The notes beneath the pieces were generated by a model. It was not told the DNA's origin. It ran no database searches and saw only the letters and a list, made by a program, of their open reading frames with translations. Of a stretch of 64,000 bases of DNA, positions 7,485-14,532 are shown piece by piece. The position numbers and the translations under genes were made by a program. Position 1 is the first letter of the stretch, and each line of letters opens with the position of its first letter. Source of the DNA: Nocardioides lianchengensis (GTDB lineage: Bacteria > Actinomycetota > Actinomycetes > Propionibacteriales > Nocardioidaceae); contig NZ_FMZM01000001.1 in the NCBI RefSeq assembly GCF_900101465.1, forward strand, positions 248,001 through 312,000, given 5' to 3'.

Positions 7485-8627
7485 ATGACCTCTCGGACCG
7501 TCTCCCTCCTCGCGGGGCTCGCCCTCGCCTCCACCGCCCTCCTCGTCGGCCCCACGGCGCCGGCGTCCGCCACCGGCCACTCCACCGGCCACTCCACTGG
7601 CCACTCCGCTGGCCACCGCGGCCTCGACCAGCTCGACGAGCCGCTCGTCGTCGGCCACCGGGGTGCCTCCGGCTACCGGCCCGAGCACACGCTGGCGTCG
7701 TACCGGCTGGCGATCCGGCAGGGCGCCGACTACGTCGAGCCCGACCTCGTCCCGACCAAGGACGGCGTCCTGGTGGCCCGTCACGAGAACGAGATCGGGA
7801 CGACGACCGACGTCGCCGACCACCCCGAGTTCGCGGACCGGCGGACCACCAAGGTCGTGGACGGCGTCCCGCTCACGGGCTGGTTCACCGAGGACTTCAC
7901 CCTGGCCGAGCTGAAGACGCTCCGTGCGATCGAGCGGCTCCCGCAGGTCCGCCCCGACAACACGGCGTACGACGGCCGCTTCGAGGTCCCGACCTTCGAC
8001 GAGGTGCTGGACCTGGTGGTCGAGCACCACCGCCGGACCGGCGAGTGGGTCGGGGTGGCGCCGGAGACCAAGCACCCGTCGTACTTCGACTCGATCGGGC
8101 TCTCGCTGGAGGAGCCGATGCTGCGCAGCCTGCGCCAGCACGGCCTGGCCTCGAAGCGGTCGAAGGTGCTGCTGCAGTCCTTCGAGGTCGGCAACCTGCA
8201 GGAGCTCGACCGGGTCACCGACCTGCCGCTGGAGCAGCTCGTCGACTCGCGCGGCGGGCCGGCCGACCGGCCGGGGACGACGTACGCCTCGATGCTGAGC
8301 CGGCGCGGGCTGCGCGACATCGCGCGGTACGCCGACTGGGTCGGCCCGCAGAAGGACTGGGTGCTGCCGCGCGACCCGGCCACCGGGGCGACCGGTCGGC
8401 CGAGCGCCGTGGTCCGCGACGCGCACGCGGCGGGGCTGCGGGTGCTGGTCTTCACCGTCCGCGCCGAGAACCAGTTCCTGGCCACCAACTTCCGGCGCGG
8501 CACCGACCCGAACGCCTACGGCCGGGTCGGCGCCGAGATCCGGGCCCTGCTCGACGCCGGGGTGGACGGCCTGTTCGCCGACCACCCCGACCTCGCCGTC
8601 ACGGCCCGGGACGCCTGGGTGGACTGA
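7485..8627 (+). CDS. Glycerophosphodiester phosphodiesterase 2 (exported, His-rich linker)
   Basis: Secreted paralogue of the upstream GDPD (380 aa). The ATG at 7485 gives a signal peptide (MTSRTVSLLAGLALASTALL, cleavage near APASA). Next comes a short Gly-His-Ser repeat (GHSTGHSTGHSAGH) and then the catalytic domain with GHRGASGYRPEHTLASYR, EPDLVPTKDGVLVARHENE and GVDGLFADHPDLA. The motif reads EPD where the cytosolic copy reads ELD. An upstream in-frame GTG at 7440 is less likely because it would bury the signal peptide. Probably hydrolyses extracellular glycerophosphodiesters (family knowledge). Confidence 0.9.
   Translation: MTSRTVSLLAGLALASTALLVGPTAPASATGHSTGHSTGHSAGHRGLDQLDEPLVVGHRGASGYRPEHTLASYRLAIRQGADYVEPDLVPTKDGVLVARHENEIGTTTDVADHPEFADRRTTKVVDGVPLTGWFTEDFTLAELKTLRAIERLPQVRPDNTAYDGRFEVPTFDEVLDLVVEHHRRTGEWVGVAPETKHPSYFDSIGLSLEEPMLRSLRQHGLASKRSKVLLQSFEVGNLQELDRVTDLPLEQLVDSRGGPADRPGTTYASMLSRRGLRDIARYADWVGPQKDWVLPRDPATGATGRPSAVVRDAHAAGLRVLVFTVRAENQFLATNFRRGTDPNAYGRVGAEIRALLDAGVDGLFADHPDLAVTARDAWVD
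7572..7619 (+). repeat. 12-bp tandem repeat encoding Gly-His-Ser-Thr linker
   Basis: Four copies of a 12-bp unit (ACCGGCCACTCC, twice exact, then ACTGGCCACTCC and a diverged GCTGGCCACCGC) lie in frame inside the second GDPD gene just after the signal peptide. They encode the T-G-H-S repeat. A unit of exactly four codons means copy-number change would not shift the frame. Confidence 0.85.
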
Positions 8628-8630
8628 TCC

Positions 8631-8945
8631 TCAGCTGAACGGCCGGGTGTCGTCGATCGCGTCGTCGGCCGGGTCGTCGGCCGGGTCCGCCTCCTCGGCG
8701 GTCTCGGCCGGCGGCACCCAGCCGACCTGGCGCTGGGTGTGGCGCCGTCCGCTGAGGACCGAGGCCACCAGGCCGGCCGCGCCGGCCAGCACCCACGGGA
8801 CGGGCAGCAGCCAGCGGATGGCGTCGTCGTCGATGACGTCGCTCTGCACGACGGCCCACACGGCGACCAGGCCGAGGAAGGCCATGCCCATCACGAGGTG
8901 GCCCACGTTGACGGGGTGGCGTCCGCTGTCCAGGGGAGTGCTCAT
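8631..8945 (-). CDS. Small two-helix membrane protein, unknown function
   Basis: Protein of 104 aa. It has two probable membrane helices (VGHLVMGMAFLGLVAVWAVVQ and RWLLPVPWVLAGAAGLVASVL) followed by an acidic tail (ETAEEADPADDPADDAIDDTRPFS). The ATG at 8945 overlaps the TGA stop of the PspC/LiaF-like gene (ATGA), so the two are translationally coupled and the product probably works with that envelope-stress protein (inference). I do not recognise a named family. It is convergent with the second GDPD, 3 bp away. Confidence 0.8.
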   Translation of the reverse strand: MSTPLDSGRHPVNVGHLVMGMAFLGLVAVWAVVQSDVIDDDAIRWLLPVPWVLAGAAGLVASVLSGRRHTQRQVGWVPPAETAEEADPADDPADDAIDDTRPFS

Positions 8946-10150
8946 CGGGTCCTCACCTCGATCTCGCCGACGTTGATCTCGGCGTCGATGGACAGCTCGG
9001 GGTGGTCCCCGAGCCCGGGGTCGTACGACGCGCTGGCGCTGCTGTCGATGCCGCCGCGGTCGTTGCCGAACAGCATGATGTTGCCGGGGCCGTGCGCGGC
9101 CGCCTGCACCTCGACGGCGAGGTCGTCCGGCACGATCACCTCGATCCGGCCCACGCTGACGTCGAGCTCGAGGGTGCGGCCGTCCAGCGCGTCGAGGTCG
9201 GTGATCCCGGTCAGGTCCACCACCATCTCGCCGGCACCGAGCCGGTAGTCGTCCTGCAGGCCGGCCGCCGTGAGTGGACGCTCCGTCACGCCCTCGGCGT
9301 CCCACCGGTCGGCGGCGGTCGAGGCGACCACGCCGATCGCGGCGACCAGGCCGAGCGCGATCAGGCCGCCGGCTCGCCCGTAGACCGACCCGACGAGCAG
9401 CATCACCGCGACCAGGCCGAGGGCCAGGGCGGGGTACGCCGAGTCGGCGACCGGCGCACCGGCGAGGTCGGCGGTGCCGAGCAGTCCCTCCGCGAGGGCG
9501 ATCAGGGCCAGGGTGAACCAGAAGAGCCGCGGCCCGCGCTTGCGGGGGTTCCGCGGCGGCGGCACGTAGACCGGCGGGGCGGCGTAGGTCGGCGGCCCGG
9601 CGTAAGTCGGCGGGGCGGCGTAGGTCGGCGGGGCGGCGTACGGCGGCGGTGCGGCGTACGGCGGCGCGCCGGGGGCGTACGACGGCGCCGGCGGTCCGGC
9701 GTACGTCGGGGTGGGCTTCTTCGTGCGGGTCAGCACCACGAGCGCGATCGCGCCGATCACGACCACCGGCCACGGGAAGCCGATGAAGCCCCACGAGTCG
9801 CCGACCAGGGCGGCCGCGGCGACGATGCCGACGACGACCAGCGCGACCGTGCGGGTGCGCTCGTCGAGCCTGACGACCGGCTCGGAGCCGTCGTCCTCGG
9901 GGACCAGCAGCCAGCAGGCGCCGTAGATCATCAGCCCGGCGCCGCCGAAGAAGACCAGGACCACGAGCACGACCCGCAGCAGCAGCGGGTCCACGTCGAG
10001 GTGGCGGCCCAGGCCGCCCGCGACGCCGGCGATCTTGCGGTCGGTGGTGGAGCGGCGGAGGCGGCCGAGGTCGCGGACCTCGTCCCGGGTGGTGCGTGGC
10101 CCCTCCTGGGGGCCGGGACCCGTCGGTGCCTCGGGTGGTGTCGTCGTCAT
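8942..10150 (-). CDS. PspC-domain membrane protein with LiaF-like C-terminus
   Basis: Membrane protein of 402 aa. PspC domain at residues 30-95 (LRRSTTDRKIAGVAGGLGRHLDVDPLLLRVVLVVL...GACWLLVPED), more membrane helices, a low-complexity Pro/Ala/Tyr linker of repeated YAAPP units near residues 150-205, further helices, and a C-terminal beta-rich domain (LDVSVGRIEVIVPDDLAVEVQAAAHGPGNIMLFG) like the LiaF/cell-wall-active-antibiotic-response fold. In the LiaFSR paradigm LiaF restrains the sensor kinase. It is divergent from a PspC-histidine kinase plus LuxR regulator, so a LiaFSR-like envelope-stress module is likely. The start ATG at 10150 follows the divergent region. Confidence 0.85.
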   Translation of the reverse strand: MTTTPPEAPTGPGPQEGPRTTRDEVRDLGRLRRSTTDRKIAGVAGGLGRHLDVDPLLLRVVLVVLVFFGGAGLMIYGACWLLVPEDDGSEPVVRLDERTRTVALVVVGIVAAAALVGDSWGFIGFPWPVVVIGAIALVVLTRTKKPTPTYAGPPAPSYAPGAPPYAAPPPYAAPPTYAAPPTYAGPPTYAAPPVYVPPPRNPRKRGPRLFWFTLALIALAEGLLGTADLAGAPVADSAYPALALGLVAVMLLVGSVYGRAGGLIALGLVAAIGVVASTAADRWDAEGVTERPLTAAGLQDDYRLGAGEMVVDLTGITDLDALDGRTLELDVSVGRIEVIVPDDLAVEVQAAAHGPGNIMLFGNDRGGIDSSASASYDPGLGDHPELSIDAEINVGEIEVRTR

Positions 10151-10179
10151 GTCACCACCATCGTCGTCGAGCGGCCCGC

Positions 10180-10250
10180 GGACCATCGGGGTCGACCCTG
10201 ATCCTCCCCGAGGCGGGCCGGGGTTCTCTCGGGGTCGATCCTCATGGTCC
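10180..10250. promoter_or_regulatory. Divergent promoter region with paired repeats (candidate response-regulator sites)
   Basis: Two direct copies of CGGGGTCGAYCCTSAT lie at 10187-10202 and 10230-10245, 43 bp apart (about four helical turns). Each has a GGGTCGAYCC core that is itself palindromic. The outer flanks GGACCAT (10180) and ATGGTCC (ending 10250) make the whole block an imperfect inverted repeat. It sits between the LiaF-like gene and the kinase-regulator operon. Binding by the adjacent LuxR-type regulator is inferred. Confidence 0.5.
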
Positions 10251-10282
10251 GGCATCGTGCCCGATGAGACGATGGAGGGGCG

Positions 10283-11566
10283 ATGAGCATGACGACGAAC
10301 CCGCCGTACGAGCCCCGGAAGGCCTACCGCGACTCCCACGACTCCGTCCTCGGTGGCGTCGCGTCCGGACTGGCCCGGCACCTCGCCGTCCCGGTGCTGT
10401 GGGTGCGGGCCGGGTTCCTGCTCACCTCGCTCCTGGGCGGGCTCGGCGTGATGGTGTACGCCGGGCTGTGGCTGATGCTGCCGAGCGACACCCGGTTCGA
10501 GGAGGGTCCGCCCGGCCTGGCCAGCGCGACCCGCGGCGGTCGGCGGCCCGGTCGGCTGCGGCGGCTCGGCGACGTCGGGCCGGCGATCGCGCTCGCCGCG
10601 CTGGGTCTCGGCGGCGTGCTCGCGCTGCAGGCGCTGGTGGGGCGGGGGGCGGCGTTCTGGCCGGCGTTCTTCGGCCTGGTGGGCCTGGCGCTGCTCTGGC
10701 GGCAGGCCGACGAGGCGCAGCGCGAGCGCTGGAACGACCAGAGCGGGCGGATCGACCCGGTCCGGATCGTCTTCGGCAGCGGCGGCTGGGCGTCGTACGC
10801 CCGGGTGGCCGCGGGGGCGCTGCTCGTGGTCTCGGCGGTCTTCATCGTCGGCTTCGAGGGGGCCTCGGCGAGTGACGCCCGGGCCGGGCTCATCGCGGGT
10901 GGCCTGGTGCTGATCGGCCTGGCGATCGTGATCGGCCCCTGGGTCTTCGGCCTGGCCTCCGATCTCAGCGCCGAGCGCGAGGAGCGGGTGCGCTCCCAGG
11001 AGCGCGCCGACGTCGCCGCCCACCTGCACGACTCGGTCCTCCAGACCCTCGCGCTGATCCAGAAGAGCTCCGGCGACGCCGCCACGGTCGCCCGGCTGGC
11101 CCGGGCCCAGGAGCGCGACCTGCGCTCCTGGCTCTACGCCGGGGAGTCGGCCGACGAGTCCTCCGCGGCGAGCGCGCTGCGCGGCGCGGCGGCCGAGGTC
11201 GAGGACGCCCACGGCGTCTCGGTCGACGTGGTCGCCGTCGGCGACTGCCCGCTGACCGACGACCTGCGCCCCGTGGTCCAGGCGGCCCGCGAGGCCGTCA
11301 CCAACGCCGCCAAGCACGCCGGGACCGGCCGGGTCGACGTGTACGCCGAGATCACCCCGGCCGCCGTCGACGTCTTCGTCCGCGACCGCGGGGTCGGCTT
11401 CGACCCCGAGGCGGTGGCCGACGACCGGTACGGCGTCCGCAACAGCATCGTGGACCGGATGCGCCGCCACGGCGGCACCGCCGAGATCCGCACCGGTCCC
11501 GGCGAGGGCACCGAGGTGCGCCTGCACCTGTCCCGCACCACCACCCAGGAGGCATCTCATGACTAG
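10283..11566 (+). CDS. PspC-domain sensor histidine kinase (LiaS/NarL-type partner)
   Basis: Membrane sensor kinase of 427 aa. An N-terminal PspC domain (residues 15-67: YRDSHDSVLGGVASGLARHLAVPVLWVRAGF) precedes four to five membrane helices, then a HisKA_3-type dimerisation box with the phosphoacceptor in AAHLHDSVLQTLALIQ (His249). The ATPase domain has N-box EAVTNAAKHA, G1 DRGVGFD and G2 GPGEGTEV. Fusion of PspC to the kinase and a second PspC protein encoded divergently imply envelope-stress sensing (inference). It overlaps the response regulator by 8 bp, so they form an operon. Start ATG at 10283; a second ATG is two codons on. Confidence 0.92.
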   Translation: MSMTTNPPYEPRKAYRDSHDSVLGGVASGLARHLAVPVLWVRAGFLLTSLLGGLGVMVYAGLWLMLPSDTRFEEGPPGLASATRGGRRPGRLRRLGDVGPAIALAALGLGGVLALQALVGRGAAFWPAFFGLVGLALLWRQADEAQRERWNDQSGRIDPVRIVFGSGGWASYARVAAGALLVVSAVFIVGFEGASASDARAGLIAGGLVLIGLAIVIGPWVFGLASDLSAEREERVRSQERADVAAHLHDSVLQTLALIQKSSGDAATVARLARAQERDLRSWLYAGESADESSAASALRGAAAEVEDAHGVSVDVVAVGDCPLTDDLRPVVQAAREAVTNAAKHAGTGRVDVYAEITPAAVDVFVRDRGVGFDPEAVADDRYGVRNSIVDRMRRHGGTAEIRTGPGEGTEVRLHLSRTTTQEASHD

Positions 11567-12209
11567 CCCCGTGCGGGTCGTCGTCGTCGACGACCACGCC
11601 ATGTTCCGCCGCGGCGTCATCGCCGAGCTCGAGGCCGCGGGCGCGGGGGAGGTCGAGGTGCTCGCGCAGGCCGCCGACGTCGACGAGGCCGTGACCGCGG
11701 TCGCCGCGCACCGGCCGGACGTCGTACTCCTGGACGTGCATCTGCCCGGTGGGGGCGGCGTCGAGGTGATGCGGCGCGGCCAGTCGCCGGAGACCCGGTA
11801 CCTCGCGCTGAGCGTCTCCGACGCGGCCGAGGACGTCATCGGCACCATCCGCGGGGGAGCACGCGGCTACGTCACCAAGACCATCACCGGGCCCGAGCTG
11901 GTCTCCGCGATCCGCCGGGTCGCCGACGGCGACGCCGTGTTCTCGCCGCGGCTGGCCGGGTTCGTGCTCGACGCCTTCGCCGGCTCCATCGAGGTGGCCG
12001 CGGTCGACGAGGACCTCGACCGACTGACCGAGCGCGAGCGGGAGGTGATGCGGCTGATCGCCCGCGGCTACGCCTACAAGGAGGTCGCCAAGGAGCTGTT
12101 CATCTCCATCAAGACCGTCGAGACCCACATGTCGAGCGTGCTGCGCAAGCTGCAGCTCTCCTCGCGCCACGAGCTGAGCCGCTGGGCCTCGGACCGCCGT
12201 CTGCTCTGA
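11559..12209 (+). CDS. LuxR/NarL-family response regulator
   Basis: Cognate regulator of 216 aa for the upstream kinase. The receiver domain shows VVVDDHAMFRRG (acidic pair), VVLLDVHLPGGGG with phosphoacceptor Asp59, and the conserved Lys in YVTKTITG. The C-terminal LuxR helix-turn-helix reads LTEREREVMRLIARGYAYKEVAKELF then IKTVETHMSSVLRKL. Its start codon overlaps the end of the kinase gene by 8 bp. Likely targets are its own operon and the divergent LiaF-like gene through the repeats at 10180-10250 (inference). Confidence 0.93.
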   Translation: MTSPVRVVVVDDHAMFRRGVIAELEAAGAGEVEVLAQAADVDEAVTAVAAHRPDVVLLDVHLPGGGGVEVMRRGQSPETRYLALSVSDAAEDVIGTIRGGARGYVTKTITGPELVSAIRRVADGDAVFSPRLAGFVLDAFAGSIEVAAVDEDLDRLTEREREVMRLIARGYAYKEVAKELFISIKTVETHMSSVLRKLQLSSRHELSRWASDRRLL

Positions 12210-12294
12210 CCGGCGGGTTTGCCGTACGGCGCGCTGCGGTACCGGGGCCCGGTGACGCCGCTCACCCGACCGGCGCGGTTCTCGGGAGCCAACC

Positions 12295-12996
12295 TTGACC
12301 TCAGCACGTCGCCCGATCCTGCTCCTGGCCGGGGCGCTCGCCGCGGTCCTGACCATCTCGCTGCTCAGCCCGTCCGGGTCCGCCTCCGCCTCCGCCAGCG
12401 AGCGGCGTGGCGGAGAGACCGTCTCCCGGTCCTACTCGAGCTACCGGTACGTCGACGTGCCGCAGTTCGGCTTCTGCCTCGGCGTCTATGCCACGGCGCG
12501 CCTCCAGGCCACCTACAAGCGGCGGCCCATCTCCCAGGGCGTCGTCTCGGAGCTGCGCGACCCCAAGATCATCGACCCGAGCCTGCAGGTGACCGTCAAG
12601 CGCTCCTGCGACGACGACGCGAAGTACCGCAAGAAGCACCGCGCGAACAAGATCTCGTACAGCAACTACTACTACGGCTACAAGTGCTCCTTCGACCCGT
12701 CGTTCTCCGCCGGGGCACCCTGGACCGTCGGTGTGGGGATCACCCCCGACTGCGGCAGCGAGAAGGTCGCCAAGGTCGGCGAGGTCAACGGCCGGGCCCG
12801 GCGCGCCTACCGGTTCGTGCTGGACACGGAGGGCTACGCCTTCGGGTGGGACGGCTCGGACTCCGTGGTGGAGCCGGGGTCGGTGAAGCTCTGCACCAGC
12901 CTGTCGGGCTACTTCCGGATGAAGGACAGTCAGGGAGCAGAGCGGCAGACGGTGGCCAAGAAGGTCTCCTTCCCCGACCTCTGCCTGACGAAGTAG
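12295..12996 (+). CDS. Secreted cysteine/tyrosine-rich protein, unknown function
   Basis: Protein of 233 aa with a clear signal peptide (ILLLAGALAAVLTISLL, cleavage around GSASASASE). The mature part is basic, has six cysteines (FGFCLG, KRSCDD, YKCSF, PDCGS, KLCTS, DLCLT), an even number suiting three disulfides, and an aromatic patch NYYYGYKC. The start is TTG at 12295 with GGGAG upstream; no ATG or GTG fits the signal peptide. I recognise no family. It stands between the response regulator and an APC permease, 85 bp from the former, and need not belong to either. Confidence 0.75.
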   Translation: MTSARRPILLLAGALAAVLTISLLSPSGSASASASERRGGETVSRSYSSYRYVDVPQFGFCLGVYATARLQATYKRRPISQGVVSELRDPKIIDPSLQVTVKRSCDDDAKYRKKHRANKISYSNYYYGYKCSFDPSFSAGAPWTVGVGITPDCGSEKVAKVGEVNGRARRAYRFVLDTEGYAFGWDGSDSVVEPGSVKLCTSLSGYFRMKDSQGAERQTVAKKVSFPDLCLTK

Positions 12997-13057
12997 CTCG
13001 CCGTTTCGTCCCCGAGGGCGAGGGGTACTCGCCGAGGATCGCGATCCAGGAGGCCCG

Positions 13058-14479
13058 ATGACGGCGACCGCTGAGACCACCGAGCAGCTCGAGGAGACCG
13101 AGCTCAACCGGACCATCACCGGCCGGCTGCTCTTCTTCTACGTCCTCGGCGACGTGCTCGGGTCGGGTGTCTACGTGCTCATTGGCGCCGTCGCCGCGGC
13201 GGTGGGCGGCGCGTTCTGGCTCGCGTTCCTGCTCGGCATCTCCGTCGCCACGCTCACCGGACTCGCCTACGCGGAGCTGGTGACGAAGTACCCCCGCGCC
13301 GCCGGTGCCTCGCTCTACGTCAACCGGGCGTTCCGCCGTCCGGGACTGACGTTCCTCGTCACCGTCGCGATGCTCTCCTCCAGCTTCGCCGCCGCGGGCT
13401 CCCTGGCGGCCGGCTTCTCGGACTACTTCGCCGAGGTGTGGTCGCTGCCGCCGGCGCTCCTGGTGTCCCTCGCGTTCGTGGTGATGCTGTCGGTGATCAA
13501 CTTCGTCGGCATCACGGAGTCGGTCGTGGCCAACGTGGTGATGACCGTCGTCGAGGTCCTCGGCCTGGCGATCGTGATCGCGATCGGCCTGGTCCATGTG
13601 CTGAGCGGCGACGCCGACTTCGGTGTGCTGACCGAGTTCGAGACCGGGGACCAGAACGCCGTGCTCGCCCTGGTGGCCGGTGTCGCCACCGGGTTCTTCG
13701 CGATGACCGGGTTCGAGAACGCTGCCAACGTCGCCGAGGAGTGCACCGCGCCCCGCCGTACCTTCCCGAAGGCGCTGATCGGCGGCATGGTCGGAGCCGG
13801 CCTCATCTACGTCCTCGTCGCCGTCTCGGCCGCCTTGACGGTGCCCATCGACACCCTCGCCACCTCCCCGGCCTCCCTGATGGAGGTCGTCGAGACCGGG
13901 ATCATCCCGCTGCCGATGGGCGTGTTCACTGTCGTCTTCGCGCTGATCGCGATGACCGCGATCACCAACACGACGCTCGTGGCCGTGGTGACCCAGTCGC
14001 GGATTCTCTACGGCATGGCCCAGGAGGACGTCGTCCCGAACGTCTTCGCCCGGATCCACGGTTCGCGTCGCAGCCCCTGGGTCGGCCTGGTCTTCTCGGC
14101 CGTCGTCGTCGGCGCGCTCCTGGTCGTCGGCACCGTCCTCCCGAAGGCGGGCGTCGAGGTCGACCTCGTACGCCGGCTCGCCGCGGTCACCGTCGTCCTG
14201 CTGCTCTTCGTCTACGCCATGGTCATCGTGTCCGCGCTGAAGCTGCGGGGGCAGGACGAGTCTGGGGAGACCTACCGGGCTTCGACCGCGCTGCTCCTGC
14301 TCGGCCTGGTCGGCAACGCGGGCCTGCTCGTGTACGTCGTCTGGGACGACCCGGCCACGCTCATCTGGTCGGCCGGTCTTATCGCCGTCGGCGGGGTGCT
14401 GTTCGTGCTCGAGCACCTCTTCGGCTCGACCGACCGGACGGCCGAGGTGGGTGGGGGCGGTCCGACCGCCTCCCGGTGA
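13058..14479 (+). CDS. APC-superfamily amino acid permease
   Basis: Inner-membrane amino acid or polyamine transporter of 473 aa with about twelve helices. The APC landmark at the first helix is GDVLGSGVYVLIGAVAAAVGGAFWLAFL, followed by AYAELVTKYPRAAGASLYVNRAF and the later FFAMTGFENAANVAEECTAPRRTFPKAL, the conserved helix-6 region with its helix-breaking Gly. The C-terminus is cytosolic and short. The start ATG at 13058 has AGGAGG upstream. Substrate is not deducible. It appears monocistronic, 53 bp before the helicase gene. Confidence 0.9.
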   Translation: MTATAETTEQLEETELNRTITGRLLFFYVLGDVLGSGVYVLIGAVAAAVGGAFWLAFLLGISVATLTGLAYAELVTKYPRAAGASLYVNRAFRRPGLTFLVTVAMLSSSFAAAGSLAAGFSDYFAEVWSLPPALLVSLAFVVMLSVINFVGITESVVANVVMTVVEVLGLAIVIAIGLVHVLSGDADFGVLTEFETGDQNAVLALVAGVATGFFAMTGFENAANVAEECTAPRRTFPKALIGGMVGAGLIYVLVAVSAALTVPIDTLATSPASLMEVVETGIIPLPMGVFTVVFALIAMTAITNTTLVAVVTQSRILYGMAQEDVVPNVFARIHGSRRSPWVGLVFSAVVVGALLVVGTVLPKAGVEVDLVRRLAAVTVVLLLFVYAMVIVSALKLRGQDESGETYRASTALLLLGLVGNAGLLVYVVWDDPATLIWSAGLIAVGGVLFVLEHLFGSTDRTAEVGGGGPTASR

Positions 14480-14532
14480 CGCGGCGCCCGCCGCCCCCGA
14501 CCGTCCCCGGCGGAACGTAGGCTGAGCGCAGC

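Noticed and set aside
7572-7619. Short tandem repeat as a CRISPR-like array
   Set aside because: The 12-bp units are contiguous, in frame and protein-coding, with no spacers.
9560-9700. Repeat unit YAAPP in the PspC/LiaF-like gene as a mobile or regulatory repeat
   Set aside because: It is an in-frame low-complexity protein linker; DNA repeats reflect codon reuse.
8631-9794. 387-codon minus-strand frame covering the small membrane protein
   Set aside because: Only the last 104 codons from ATG 8945 are protein-like; the rest is a shadow of the PspC/LiaF-like gene in another frame.
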